From a virus, in the IMG/VR virus record IMGVR_UViG_3300021197_001902, positions 26,733 through 90,732 of that record: DNA of 64,000 bases, one strand, 5' to 3'. A model generated the notes under the pieces. It was not told the DNA's origin. It saw only the letters and a list, made by a program, of their open reading frames with translations, and made no database searches. The translations under genes and the position numbers were made by a program. Position 1 is the stretch's first letter, and the number at the start of each line of letters is the position of its first letter. Positions 19,765 to 28,403 of the stretch are shown one piece after another.

Positions 19765-20071
19765 TTAAAGCTTCCTCTAATTCTTCCTCTAGCTCTTCGT
19801 CTATTGTGTACTCGAATACATCCCTAAAGTTCTGCATCTCATCATTGACCTGCCTAATACGGCTAAGGAGTTCCTGTATTATAGGCTCTCCATGGTATGA
19901 GTCCATGCCATACATGTCTTTAACAAACACCTGAAATGCTTTTGTCATCAAATACAAATCAGATATAGTGTTTGACAGGTATAGAAACTTTTGCAGTAAC
20001 CGAGTAACATACCAAGCTAGCAGTATATTCACTACGATTGAAATAGCAATAAAACTATAAATTGTCAACAT
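19745..20071 (-). CDS. Small membrane-anchored protein, unknown
   Basis: 108 residues. One N-terminal hydrophobic helix (about 3-25, SFIAISIVVNILLAW) is followed by an amphipathic helical body and a very acidic tail (EELEEELEEALNAEEEE). Probably a single-pass inner-membrane protein with a cytoplasmic or periplasmic coiled-coil domain. It overlaps the sigma-factor gene by 20 nt. No family recognised. Confidence 0.65.
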   Translation of the reverse strand: MLTIYSFIAISIVVNILLAWYVTRLLQKFLYLSNTISDLYLMTKAFQVFVKDMYGMDSYHGEPIIQELLSRIRQVNDEMQNFRDVFEYTIDEELEEELEEALNAEEEE

Positions 20072-20320
20072 TTATCTATCTTTATCCAGTTTTTTTCTTT
20101 GCTGTTGAAGTTCTTGTCTTGAATCTTCTATAAATCGCTCGGTTATGTGACCAACTTTTTTCTTTTGTGTTCCCGATTTGTTGGTTCTAAATTGCGTTAG
20201 CATTTTTACTAACGTGTTCTTTTTATCACACTCAGAGCAATCTGTTTCAACTTCGTTAGAAGCGTGACTTATAACGGAAACCTTATCACAGATTGTGCAA
20301 CGATATGGGTATCGTGGCAT
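20072..20320 (-). CDS. FmdB-type zinc-ribbon protein
   Basis: 82 residues. The N-terminus PRYPYRCTICD...CSECDKK has two CxxC knuckles 20 residues apart, in the arrangement of the FmdB/CxxC putative regulatory family. The C-terminus is basic and helical. Likely a small nucleic-acid or protein-binding zinc ribbon; role unknown. The start ATG overlaps the stop of the 52-residue gene just upstream. Confidence 0.75.
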   Translation of the reverse strand: MPRYPYRCTICDKVSVISHASNEVETDCSECDKKNTLVKMLTQFRTNKSGTQKKKVGHITERFIEDSRQELQQQRKKLDKDR

Positions 20321-20478
20321 TACTTCCTGTTTTTTTCGAGCTGCCTTAAGCGCTTGTCGATGTCAAGAAGGTGTTTCTCAAGGTCTCTAGCTTGCTGTCC
20401 TACTGCTTCACGGATCTGTGAGTCAATAAGTTCTGTTGTTTCAAGTTTGGTAATAAAATCTGATTTTTTCTTTAGCAT
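20320..20478 (-). CDS. 52-residue coiled-coil protein
   Basis: A short frame from the ATG at 20478 to the TAA at 20320-20322, which overlaps the ATG of the zinc-ribbon gene by one base (TAATG). The product starts MLKKKSDFITKLE and ends RLRQLEKNRK, with a heptad-like pattern (IREAVGQQARDLEKHLLDID). It fills an otherwise empty 160-nt gap in a tightly packed operon, which supports it being real. Function unknown. Confidence 0.7.
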   Translation of the reverse strand: MLKKKSDFITKLETTELIDSQIREAVGQQARDLEKHLLDIDKRLRQLEKNRK

Positions 20479-20479
20479 G

Positions 20480-20698
20480 TTATTCGTCTCCTTCTAAAGG
20501 TAGTGTTGCTTCTTCAACGGCGATGTCGTCCAAATTAATCGAGGGGGGATTGGTTACCACCAACTCGGAATGCGAGTTATCGTCTGGATTAACTTGAAAA
20601 TCCATCTGCTGAAGGGTTGGAACAATGTCACTCTGTTCCATGAGGGATCGCTGGAGGGCCATCATCAATGCGCCCACTGCTTGGTTTGATAGTTTCAT
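20480..20698 (-). CDS. Small hypothetical phage protein
   Basis: 72 residues. The N-terminal 40 residues are helical (SNQAVGALMMALQRSLMEQS) and the rest is acidic and probably disordered. Similar short proteins sit near head or tail genes in T4-like marine phages, but no specific function is known to me. It begins 1 nt after the epimerase stop and ends 1 nt before the 52-residue gene. Confidence 0.65.
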   Translation of the reverse strand: MKLSNQAVGALMMALQRSLMEQSDIVPTLQQMDFQVNPDDNSHSELVVTNPPSINLDDIAVEEATLPLEGDE

Positions 20699-20699
20699 C

Positions 20700-21536
20700 T
20701 TATGTCTCCTTATTAATAAAGCAATCTTTAATCGCTTCTCTTGAATCTATTGTAGCAGACCAACCGATATTTTTTAATTTGGTCGTATCTGCTTTTGTTG
20801 TTTTTACGTCACCCATACGCTCAGGTACGTAAGAGAACTTAACCTGATTGTTCTCTTCTACAATTTGTTTTATATCATTCAAAGAAATAACGTCGCCCGA
20901 ACCAACGTCGAACCACTCACCGTTAAAATCTTCATCATAGTTCATACAAAAGACGTTGGCCCTAACAATGTCGTCTACATGGACAAAGTCTCTACTCTGT
21001 GTTCCGTCTCCGTCTAGTCGTAGCGGCAGACTTTTGTCAATCATCTCCATCCATGCACACACAACTGTCGAGTAGGACCCACCATATTCTTGGTCTTCGG
21101 AGAAAACGTTAAAGTAACGTAAGCAAACTGTGTCCAGTCCATATAATTGTGAATAAAGCTTGCACTCTTGCTCAGAGATTAGCTTGTGAAGGCCATATGG
21201 AGAGTTTGGACCCTCTCCGTCGCCAAGAACCGCGGAAGATGAGCTGAAGATTACTCTTCTTACTCCATGGTTTTTGGCCCACTCTAGTAGGACCGATGTA
21301 ACATAAGCATTATGCCTGAATGTATAACTTGGCTTCTCCACTGAGTAATTCACTCTTGGCAGCGCAGCCATGTGAAAAACATAATCATAATCGTCATCAG
21401 GCAGACAACTAACTATGTCTTCTCCTTCTTTAAGATCAATCCCTCGGATATATGTTTCCGACGAGCAGTTTTCCTTAAGGCTAGAAAACAGGTGTGAACC
21501 AATGTATCCTTTATGGCCCGTGATTAAGATCTTCAT
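20700..21536 (-). CDS. NAD-dependent sugar epimerase/dehydratase (extended SDR)
   Basis: 278 residues from the ATG at 21536, chosen because it puts the Rossmann motif MKILITGHKGYIGSHL at the N-terminus; a longer start at 21563 overlaps the upstream gene. The catalytic Tyr-x3-Lys is visible as YGLHK (about residues 128-132) after SSSSAVLG. The order of motifs resembles UDP-hexose 4-epimerases more than GDP-fucose synthases. It follows a GDP-mannose 4,6-dehydratase, so it could also act on the 4-keto-6-deoxy product. Substrate not determined. Confidence 0.85.
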   Translation of the reverse strand: MKILITGHKGYIGSHLFSSLKENCSSETYIRGIDLKEGEDIVSCLPDDDYDYVFHMAALPRVNYSVEKPSYTFRHNAYVTSVLLEWAKNHGVRRVIFSSSSAVLGDGEGPNSPYGLHKLISEQECKLYSQLYGLDTVCLRYFNVFSEDQEYGGSYSTVVCAWMEMIDKSLPLRLDGDGTQSRDFVHVDDIVRANVFCMNYDEDFNGEWFDVGSGDVISLNDIKQIVEENNQVKFSYVPERMGDVKTTKADTTKLKNIGWSATIDSREAIKDCFINKET

Positions 21537-21537
21537 T

Positions 21538-22512
21538 TTAGAGTTCGTTTTGCCATCTATCAATCATGTCGTCCAGCAGTGTCGAAAAAGTAAACTCTGG
21601 TTTCCACCCTAGGACCTCTCTGGACTTGGTGGAGTCACCCTTGAGGTATTTGAGTTCCTCCGGTCGCATATATTTGGGGTTCTGCTCGACATAATCACGA
21701 TAGTCCATTCCCAACTTAGTGAAAACTGTTTCACACAAGTCTCTAACGGAGTGGGCCTCGCCGGTGGCAACAATAAATTCATCAGCTACATTGTGATTCG
21801 TAATCAAGTGCATAGCTCGAACATAATCTTGGGAGTGTCCCCAGTCACGGTAGGAATCCATATTACCAAGCTCTAACTTGTCTTGCAGCCCCTTTTTGAT
21901 AGCTACAGCTCCCTTGACAACCTTGTTGGTGACGAAGTTCGAACCTCTACGCGGTGACTCGTGATTAAAAAGAATACCGTTGCATGCATGAAGGCCGTAG
22001 GCGTGCCTGTAGTGTCTTACAAGATTGTATCCCATAACTTTAGCACAGCCATAGGGACTGACGGGATTCATGGGCGTTGTGAGCCTCTGGAAGCCATCGT
22101 CATCGACGGAGTTGCCAAACATCTCAGAGGAACTAGCCTGATAGAATTTGGCATTCGGACAGATGGTTCGGTAGACCTCTAGGAGATGCAGCACGCCAAG
22201 AGCGTTTGTCTGAATGGTAAAGGAAGGCATATCGAAACTGACACGAACATGACTCATGGCACCAAGGTTATAAATCTCATCTGGCATTACCTGCGACACG
22301 ATTCTAACGAGTGAAGGATAGTCCAGAAGGTCTCCATAATAAGCATGAACGTTTTCCCCCAGTCCATATTTGTGGAGTCTGTGGTTCTGGTTTTCCGCGA
22401 CCGAGTGGCGGCGGACAATGCCATGGACTTCATATCCCAACGACAGCAGGTGCTCCGTCAAATAGCTGCCGTCTTGGCCAGCGATTCCTGTAATCAGTGC
22501 TTTCTTCTTCAT
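21538..22512 (-). CDS. gmd: GDP-mannose 4,6-dehydratase
   Basis: 324 residues, close to the usual length for GMD. It shows KALITGIAGQDGSYLTEHLL (NADP-binding Gly motif and GQDGSYL), VHGIVRRHS, SSSEMFG (about 124), Tyr-x3-Lys as YGCAK (about 149), and the GMD hallmark NGILFNHESPRRG. The enzyme makes GDP-4-keto-6-deoxymannose, precursor of GDP-fucose, GDP-rhamnose and GDP-perosamine. With GT10 and GT11 fucosyltransferases encoded downstream, a supply of a GDP-6-deoxyhexose is the likely purpose. It overlaps the DegT-like gene by 4 nt. Confidence 0.95.
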   Translation of the reverse strand: MKKKALITGIAGQDGSYLTEHLLSLGYEVHGIVRRHSVAENQNHRLHKYGLGENVHAYYGDLLDYPSLVRIVSQVMPDEIYNLGAMSHVRVSFDMPSFTIQTNALGVLHLLEVYRTICPNAKFYQASSSEMFGNSVDDDGFQRLTTPMNPVSPYGCAKVMGYNLVRHYRHAYGLHACNGILFNHESPRRGSNFVTNKVVKGAVAIKKGLQDKLELGNMDSYRDWGHSQDYVRAMHLITNHNVADEFIVATGEAHSVRDLCETVFTKLGMDYRDYVEQNPKYMRPEELKYLKGDSTKSREVLGWKPEFTFSTLLDDMIDRWQNEL

Positions 22513-23108
22513 TTCTTAAAAATCTCCAATTTTGTAAGGTCAGGCCAATCTGTAACGACCCATTTGTGCGGCTTTGTCGCGATGGCTTCTGGAAGCTTCT
22601 CTAAACCAGTTGTAGCTACTTCTGGTGTCATATAGTAGTGAAGCCCAAAGGTATCAATGTTTTGCTCTCTCCACGGCACATCTGGTATTCTACCATCGTA
22701 TGACATCTTTTTTAATTGTATCGCATCGTTTTCGTCATCTAAAAGAATGACTCCTCCCCGGCCTAGGCTCAAATGCTTTGCAAACTGAAAACTCACGCAC
22801 ATGAATGTCCCAGGAATATAACTATTCTCTGTCCAGAGCACAGCTGCATCATAGATTGGCTTTGGTTCATCGTTTATCTTATAACAGTCTTGCCATGCTT
22901 CGTCTCTCCATTCGAGACCTATGTTTAATTTGTTAGCCAAGAACGGAACGGACAGGTATGTTCTTTTTGGAACATTTATTTTGTCGAGCTTCTGATATCG
23001 TATGCAAAGCTCTATGCCGTGTGTGCAGCTGTCCACCGCAACAGCGTATGGACAGCCAAAGAACTCGGCCAACTGATTTTCAAACTTTCTTACGGGCTCA
23101 AAACTCAT
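22509..23108 (-). CDS. Short DegT/DnrJ/EryC1-family aminotransferase-like protein
   Basis: 199 residues, about half the usual length. The visible signatures are those of PLP-dependent sugar aminotransferases: FFGCPYAVAVDSCTHGIEL (phosphate-binding region), IYDAAV (Asp that contacts the PLP ring), and SFQFAKHLSLGRGG, which carries the candidate Schiff-base Lys (FAK-H-LSLGRGG). The large C-terminal domain is missing. Next to GMD it suggests a GDP-perosamine-type step, but whether the short form is active is uncertain. It overlaps both neighbours by 4 nt. Confidence 0.75.
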   Translation of the reverse strand: MSFEPVRKFENQLAEFFGCPYAVAVDSCTHGIELCIRYQKLDKINVPKRTYLSVPFLANKLNIGLEWRDEAWQDCYKINDEPKPIYDAAVLWTENSYIPGTFMCVSFQFAKHLSLGRGGVILLDDENDAIQLKKMSYDGRIPDVPWREQNIDTFGLHYYMTPEVATTGLEKLPEAIATKPHKWVVTDWPDLTKLEIFKK

Positions 23109-23938
23109 TTATTTATCAATCCTTTTTCTTCAGCAAATTGCTTAATACCATAATCCCAGTATATCTGATCTAGGGTCAGGTCTTTAGCTAAGTTGTAATT
23201 CTCTTCCACCACATCCAGCTTGCTATTGTAGTGCTCCTCAGAGACAACGTTATTCAGAATATCTTTCAGCTCGTCTATTGTCTGAAAGAACAAGGCACCT
23301 TCCGTGTTGTAAAAATCGTGGATGTTCGAATCTTCATTGCCCCAGTATATGGGGATGGACCCACAACAGAATGCATCATTGACCTTTTCACTAGCATAAC
23401 CACCTTCTTCATTTTCAACCACGATATGGTATCGATAATCTGCTAGGCCTTCTGTTTTTGTTTCAATGGGATTATACGCTCTGCCATACAAATCCATCAG
23501 CTCCGAGCCCTGGAGGGCATTGACAATTTCATGTCGAAGTCGGTGACCTTGAGTATTGTTCTGCGCAGAAAAGATGGCGGATGTCATCTTAGACTTATCG
23601 TATATTTTTCTATCTTCCTTGGGGATCCAAATCTTTGGCCATATTGGATAGTATACAAACTTATCGGATGGAGTGGATGCTAGTTGTTTGTTGTGGGTCA
23701 TGATCAAATCGAAATATGAGTGATTCTGATATACCCACTCGTATACGGGCGCCATAACTGGGTGTGGCTCAATCAATAGCGCAATCTTATACTTACTATT
23801 GTGGCCCGGAGCATGTCCCGTGACCGTATCAACATACACTGCGATGTCTGTCTCACCTTGATCCTTTGTAAAAAGATCACCATAAACACTCGGGCCCAGT
23901 GAGGTTTGGGCCATAAAAACTTTTATATCATACATCAA
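23105..23938 (-). CDS. Family GT10 glycosyltransferase (alpha-1,3-fucosyltransferase type)
   Basis: 277 residues. The C-terminal half carries the GT10 donor-binding block: YHIVVENEEGGYASEKVNDA followed by SIPIYWGNEDSN. This matches the GDP-fucose site of alpha-1,3/1,4-fucosyltransferases (FENS...YVTEK...PVYWG). Known family members add fucose to GlcNAc or Glc to make Lewis-type glycans. No membrane anchor is visible, so it is cytosolic. It is coupled by a 4-nt overlap to the DegT-like gene and follows a cupin gene. Confidence 0.88.
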   Translation of the reverse strand: MMYDIKVFMAQTSLGPSVYGDLFTKDQGETDIAVYVDTVTGHAPGHNSKYKIALLIEPHPVMAPVYEWVYQNHSYFDLIMTHNKQLASTPSDKFVYYPIWPKIWIPKEDRKIYDKSKMTSAIFSAQNNTQGHRLRHEIVNALQGSELMDLYGRAYNPIETKTEGLADYRYHIVVENEEGGYASEKVNDAFCCGSIPIYWGNEDSNIHDFYNTEGALFFQTIDELKDILNNVVSEEHYNSKLDVVEENYNLAKDLTLDQIYWDYGIKQFAEEKGLINK

Positions 23939-24341
23939 TAAACTCCTTGTCTAGCTCCTGGCCATAATATGGACCGGTCTTATACTCATACACCACTGTA
24001 TCGTCTTCGAGACAAAGATAGTTGTGGCCACCCCTAAATGAGATGGTGCAATCACCCTGGTTTAGTACCTCTTCAGTCAACAACGTCTGGTCAACGTCAT
24101 ACAGGAACACTTTTACAGAACCCTTGACGACAACCCAAGATTCTTGGGTTATGTTAGCAAGCTTCCGACATTCAATGTGCTGGTGCGCTTTAAATGTTTT
24201 GCCCTCGTTTAAACGAAAGACTGACACTTGTAGAAATTCCTCTTCGGGGCTTAGGTCTGTTCTTTTTTCCGTAATCTCACCATAGCGGTTGATGGTGTGC
24301 ATCAGGAGGCCTTCTTCTACTTTTGAAAAGATCTTTTTCAC
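23928..24341 (-). CDS. Cupin-fold protein
   Basis: 137 residues with a single cupin barrel: a His pair in AHQHIEC (about 57-63), the turn WVVVKGSVKVFLYD and a Gly-rich QGDCTISFRGGHNYL close. Similar proteins sit in O-antigen and capsule clusters (WbuC-like), sometimes as sugar isomerases or epimerases. The exact reaction cannot be read from the sequence. It overlaps the GT10 gene by 11 nt. Confidence 0.78.
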   Translation of the reverse strand: MKKIFSKVEEGLLMHTINRYGEITEKRTDLSPEEEFLQVSVFRLNEGKTFKAHQHIECRKLANITQESWVVVKGSVKVFLYDVDQTLLTEEVLNQGDCTISFRGGHNYLCLEDDTVVYEYKTGPYYGQELDKEFIDV

Positions 24342-24343
24342 TT

Positions 24344-25036
24344 TTAATCCTCAAATTTGTAACTAAAGTATTCTACATCATTTTTGAACTTTTGTCCAAC
24401 CATGTTTCTAAGTTCATCGTCATAAAAGCACTCATATGATGGCATGTTGTCGACATTAAACTCTTTCGGCGGCAAATCACTGACGTTTATCTTGTTTACT
24501 GTCTCAAGTGTCTTATTGGGATTGCGGAAATCTCTTGTCTGAATGCCAAGATGGTCACATACTAGATTCATTCCGGTAGCATAGTCCTCTAGTTTCACAA
24601 TCTGATCAAACTTTATGGCACCCAGTTCACTGGTTTGGCTTTGCAGATGTTGTTCCAAGTACTGGTCAGGTGTGTCGCACACAAAGGTTACCAAATCCCT
24701 GAATGTAAAGTCTTCACTATTCATATCCTGGCGTCGGGTGTCTATTGGCCAGGTGGAGTTTTTCCACCAGACAGCAACTTTCTTGTTTTTGTAATAACTA
24801 ACAATCCTCTTCCATGGATTTCTACAAACTATGAACTTATAGTAGTCTCTCCAGAATTCTTCCATTTGATCGGGGGTAGGCTTCAGTTGTCTCTGCCCCA
24901 GAAAAACATGTGGATTTACGGTGGTTGGATCTATCCCTATTGTCTCTAGATACCACCTTTTTACTGCGGTGCATCCAGCCTTGGCGTTCCAACATACTAT
25001 GAACTTTTGTTCGTGATTAATTAAAGGAAAAAGCAT
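24344..25036 (-). CDS. Carbohydrate sulfotransferase-like protein (Sulfotransfer_2 type)
   Basis: 230 residues. The N-terminal CWNAKAGCTAVKRWY is the 5'-phosphosulfate-binding loop of PAPS-dependent sulfotransferases, and FIVCRNPWKRIVSYYKNK is the 3'-phosphate-binding motif (R-N-P-x-x-R-x-x-S). This is the pattern of the family that sulfates glycans. In this cluster it most likely decorates the same glycan that the neighbouring glycosyltransferases build. Donor PAPS would have to come from the host. Confidence 0.85.
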   Translation of the reverse strand: MLFPLINHEQKFIVCWNAKAGCTAVKRWYLETIGIDPTTVNPHVFLGQRQLKPTPDQMEEFWRDYYKFIVCRNPWKRIVSYYKNKKVAVWWKNSTWPIDTRRQDMNSEDFTFRDLVTFVCDTPDQYLEQHLQSQTSELGAIKFDQIVKLEDYATGMNLVCDHLGIQTRDFRNPNKTLETVNKINVSDLPPKEFNVDNMPSYECFYDDELRNMVGQKFKNDVEYFSYKFED

Positions 25037-25052
25037 CTTGTCTATCTTCTCT

Positions 25053-25523
25053 CTATGCTGTTAGGGCTGCTGGCACTATGTTGATTCCTGATCTTAAGAG
25101 TGCAACCGAGCGATGTAGACCGTCGATTAGCTGACCTTGTTGGTTTATGATAATGTATTTATCTTGGTGCGGGGAATCTAGATAAGCAGCTGTAGTGTTT
25201 AGGATTTTATCGAACTTGTCGAACATGTATTGCATGTCCAAGTGTTCTTCGTTTATCGCTGCTCGGGCCCAAGTGATATGCTTACACTTTTCTAGATACT
25301 CCTCATATGGCTTTATATTTCCCATCGCGTACTGAAAGTGAGGAGTGTCTTTTATTAGGGTTGGCTTCAAAGAAAGAATTTTCAAATTCTGGCGATCAAC
25401 TCGATCAACAATCCCATCGCGAATGTGGTTCAAATCAACTTTGACAATTCGATGCGCAACAGAATGGTAGCCTGGGGGCCACCAGCACTCACCACTCAAA
25501 GGATTGGTGGTAATACTTTTCAT
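25053..25523 (-). CDS. ParB/sulfiredoxin-like domain protein in glycan cluster
   Basis: 156 residues. Near the C-terminus KYIIINQQGQLIDGLHRSVA resembles the D-G-x-H-R core of ParB N-terminal-like (sulfiredoxin-fold) domains, which bind phosphate or nucleotides. The N-terminal half contains a Trp/Pro-rich region. Proteins with this DGLHR motif are known in some polysaccharide clusters, but no reaction is assigned to them that I can name. It overlaps the methyltransferase gene upstream by 4 nt. Confidence 0.6.
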   Translation of the reverse strand: MKSITTNPLSGECWWPPGYHSVAHRIVKVDLNHIRDGIVDRVDRQNLKILSLKPTLIKDTPHFQYAMGNIKPYEEYLEKCKHITWARAAINEEHLDMQYMFDKFDKILNTTAAYLDSPHQDKYIIINQQGQLIDGLHRSVALLRSGINIVPAALTA

Positions 25524-26092
25524 TTTTTCTCACAGACCACATTCAGTGCTAAATGCAGCCCTGACTCATCCATGTGTGGAATATAAGCTCTGGAGTAATC
25601 ATCATAACCTTCTGGTAAGAACTCTCGCCAATCATATCTTTCAACATTTTCGAACCCATTGTCCACAAGTATTTTTTGGAGGGACGAAAAGTCATAGGCT
25701 GTTCTCTGGTAGATCACCTCGTTGAGGCCAACTTCATTGACAATCTCCCAGCGGCCGAACAATGGCCCTAGAAGGCCCTGAGCGTCGAGATCCTTACCGT
25801 TGGTTAAATAGTTCTCTACCATCATCTCAAAGTCCGCCAGAGACGTTCTCAGCAGCCCACCAGGCTTGAGAACTCGTCGCCATTCGGCCAGAACATCGAC
25901 AACCTCATATCTATCAAAATAGATAATGACGCCACAGGAGTAGATCTCATCCACACTTTCATCTTCAAAGGCTGACAGATCCTTGATGTCCATCACCTGA
26001 TCTACATGATCTAAGTGGTCTTGGTCAATATTAATAAACCCTGGGAGATATCTGTGACCACTTCCTAAATGTAATCGGACTTTATCACTCAC
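25520..26092 (-). CDS. Class I SAM-dependent methyltransferase
   Basis: 190 residues. Motif I is VRLHLGSGHRYLPGFINID (about 5-23), followed by an Asp-rich strand and the post-motif LAEWRRVLKPGGLLRTSL typical of small-molecule methyltransferases (Methyltransf_11 type). Probably O-methylates a sugar or its nucleotide derivative, given the surrounding genes. Overlaps both neighbours. Confidence 0.85.
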   Translation of the reverse strand: MSDKVRLHLGSGHRYLPGFINIDQDHLDHVDQVMDIKDLSAFEDESVDEIYSCGVIIYFDRYEVVDVLAEWRRVLKPGGLLRTSLADFEMMVENYLTNGKDLDAQGLLGPLFGRWEIVNEVGLNEVIYQRTAYDFSSLQKILVDNGFENVERYDWREFLPEGYDDYSRAYIPHMDESGLHLALNVVCEKK

Positions 26093-26504
26093 CTTTTACA
26101 GCTCCAATAATGTTTCCGACAATTCTGATCGTATCACTCTCATAATCTGCGCCTCCTCGAAGGCCCTCGCTGAATACAATAAATTCGTTATCAACGGTGA
26201 TGTTCAGTGCATGCACCTCGTACGGAGGCGTTGAAAGAATATCACCCTCATTCAGTACTATGCAGGTTGCATCATCAAGAGAGTCTAGATTGGCGTACCA
26301 ATACTCCAGAGATCCCTTTGTAATCAACATGTGTTGAGTTGAAACCTCATGGTAGTGGTTTCCTCTAACTGCACCAGCGTTAGACCTGATGATGGCAACG
26401 TGATCAATGCCACTTTTATAAAAGATGTCGGCAATAATTCCTCGATCATCTTCGTGTCTCTCCAGAGGAGCTTCGACATCTTCGTAAACGTTTTTCTTTT
26501 GCAT
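26085..26504 (-). CDS. RmlC-like cupin, possible sugar epimerase
   Basis: 139 residues. The barrel motif GAVRGNHYHEVSTQHMLITK (about 64-83) with a His-x-His pair and the second half GDILSTPPYEVHALNIT resemble dTDP-4-keto-sugar epimerase and FdtA/WxcM-like cupins. Likely acts on a nucleotide-linked keto sugar, perhaps the product of the GMD step or of the C-methyltransferase next to it. Which one is not visible. Confidence 0.78.
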   Translation of the reverse strand: MQKKNVYEDVEAPLERHEDDRGIIADIFYKSGIDHVAIIRSNAGAVRGNHYHEVSTQHMLITKGSLEYWYANLDSLDDATCIVLNEGDILSTPPYEVHALNITVDNEFIVFSEGLRGGADYESDTIRIVGNIIGAVKGE

Positions 26505-26517
26505 TTATAAATTCTCC

Positions 26518-27741
26518 CTAAAAATCACTAAAAACTAAAAACTTAATCTTAGGATTTATTTCATTCAATTTCTGTTTAATTTTGTCAGAGATATTCCATG
26601 ACAAGATTATTGCATACACCTCATCGTATTCAGAAAATACCTCGTCTCCGCGGATAGGAATACTTGTTAACGGAGTGAGTTTGCCCTGCTTGTACTCTGA
26701 CGCGTCAGTTACATAATCAATTATCGAATTGTCTAAGTTCAGTAAGGTCAAGAAGGTATTCCCCTTCGCTGCGGCTCCAACAGCGACCAAGGAGCCGCCT
26801 TCGGCCTTAATTTCATAAATCCTCTTCAAGAAATTAAACTTTGACTCTTGCAGTCGATTTGTTAAGTTCTCGTATGTGCTTAGATTATAGAGGCCAATGC
26901 GGTCCTCTTCTTCAATCATGGTATTCACAAGCTCTGATTCTGCGGCGCCGGTCTTCTGAGCGTATACTCGCAGGGAACCTCCATGATAATCAACCACCTG
27001 AACATCTACTATAACCATGCCTGCACGGCGGAGCATCTCTCGGGCGGCCTTAACAGTTAGGTATGTAACGTGTTCGTGGTAGACCTGATCGATCTTCTCA
27101 GATTCAATGGAACATTTCCAGTAGGGAGCTTCAAATACGAAGGTACCGTCATCAGTCAATAAGGTAGAGGCTGCTTTGGCAAAGTCAACAGGATCCTCTG
27201 AGTGATTAAAAACATTGTTCGCCACTACTAAGTCAGCACTACCATAATCTGTTAAAACAAGCTCGGCAATTTGACTATCAAAAACTGCAACCTTAGTTTC
27301 TACACCATTTACAGTCTGTGCAATCTGAGAAACATGAGGTGAGGCGTCAACGCCAAGAGTCCTAGCGGAACGGTCGTCCTTAAACTGTTTGAGAAGGAAC
27401 CCATCATTAGAACCAACCTCAACCACGAAAGCGTCTTCTGATAAGGATACATTGTCAGACACCTCTAAACAAAAGTTGATCCAATGTCTTTTAGAGGTAT
27501 TGGAGTTAGAAGATGTGTAAGAATATTCGTACAGAGACGCATAACGATCATGAGGCTCCGTTTTAGATAATGTCTGTACATTTCCACATGACTCGCAAAG
27601 TACGCATGAAAGGTTGTACGTCACCAGCGGGTCGTACTTTTTGTCCATAGGGACAAATGTGTCAGCATATGCGTGGGCCCCTAAATCTAGGATACACTCC
27701 ATTTTAGTAGATTGGCATACAAGGCAGTGATTTCTTCTCAA
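26518..27741 (-). CDS. Sugar C-methyltransferase (TylC3/EvaC-like)
   Basis: 407 residues in the three-part layout of nucleotide-sugar C-methyltransferases: an N-terminal zinc-binding region (HCLVCQS and CVLCESCG), a central SAM domain with VEVGSNDGFLLKQFK (about residues 108-122) and HSEDPVDFAKAA, and a C-terminal Rossmann-like domain with VAVGAAAKGNTFL and ILSWN. Family members methylate C-3 of 4-keto deoxysugars to give branched sugars. It overlaps the CMP-sugar synthetase gene by 4 nt. Confidence 0.88.
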   Translation of the reverse strand: MRRNHCLVCQSTKMECILDLGAHAYADTFVPMDKKYDPLVTYNLSCVLCESCGNVQTLSKTEPHDRYASLYEYSYTSSNSNTSKRHWINFCLEVSDNVSLSEDAFVVEVGSNDGFLLKQFKDDRSARTLGVDASPHVSQIAQTVNGVETKVAVFDSQIAELVLTDYGSADLVVANNVFNHSEDPVDFAKAASTLLTDDGTFVFEAPYWKCSIESEKIDQVYHEHVTYLTVKAAREMLRRAGMVIVDVQVVDYHGGSLRVYAQKTGAAESELVNTMIEEEDRIGLYNLSTYENLTNRLQESKFNFLKRIYEIKAEGGSLVAVGAAAKGNTFLTLLNLDNSIIDYVTDASEYKQGKLTPLTSIPIRGDEVFSEYDEVYAIILSWNISDKIKQKLNEINPKIKFLVFSDF

Positions 27742-28403
27742 TTTAGATCTCCATAAATCTTGTTGTATATGACCTCAGCAATCATAAAATCAAATTCAGT
27801 ATCGATATCAACTGATTCTATTTCATCTAGGATTTTGAAGGTAGGGTTTGAAGTAACAACATTGCGGCACCCGATCATGTCCTCTTTTGATACAATACAG
27901 ACTCCGTAAGTTACGGCATAGATATCAGGAAGGTCTTGGCTATTTGGTGAGTTTTCCAGATCGTAGTTGAGTGGTTCTCCATCATGCCACAAATGATGTT
28001 TGACAGGTGACACTGTCACCAAGTTAGTGACCTCTGGATTTTCTTTAAACGTTTTAATACAATCGTGATAAGTCTCAAGTGAAATCAGTGGGCAAGTCAC
28101 TGGACTATACATAAGATATTCACCGTCGATGGCTTGTCCCAGGTTTTCAAAAAACTCCGAATTTGTTGCCGCAGATGAAGCAAAGTATTCGTCGCGGAGA
28201 TGCGTCTCCACTCCTAACTCTGCTGCTAGGGCCAGCATGTCATCGCAGTCGGAACTTACGACAATGTTATCAACAAGGCTTACTTGCTTCAACTGCTCAA
28301 TCTTAATCTGCAGAAGTGTTTTGTCAGCAAAAGGCTTAAGGTTCTTGTTCTTTACTCTTACGGATCCCTTGCGTACAGGGACAACAGCTGTGATACTTCT
28401 CAT
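27738..28403 (-). CDS. CMP-sugar synthetase (NeuA/acylneuraminate cytidylyltransferase family)
   Basis: 221 residues. The N-terminus AVVPVRKGSVRVKNKNLKPF is the CTP-binding signature (PxRxGSxRxxxKN) of CMP-sialic acid and CMP-Kdo synthetases; VVSSDCDDM and YLMYSPVTCPLI are the following motifs. In the same cluster lies a GT29 sialyltransferase-type enzyme, which uses CMP-sialic acid, so a nonulosonate is a plausible substrate. No NeuB-like synthase is in the window, so the acid would have to come from the host or from genes elsewhere. Confidence 0.87.
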   Translation of the reverse strand: MRSITAVVPVRKGSVRVKNKNLKPFADKTLLQIKIEQLKQVSLVDNIVVSSDCDDMLALAAELGVETHLRDEYFASSAATNSEFFENLGQAIDGEYLMYSPVTCPLISLETYHDCIKTFKENPEVTNLVTVSPVKHHLWHDGEPLNYDLENSPNSQDLPDIYAVTYGVCIVSKEDMIGCRNVVTSNPTFKILDEIESVDIDTEFDFMIAEVIYNKIYGDLN

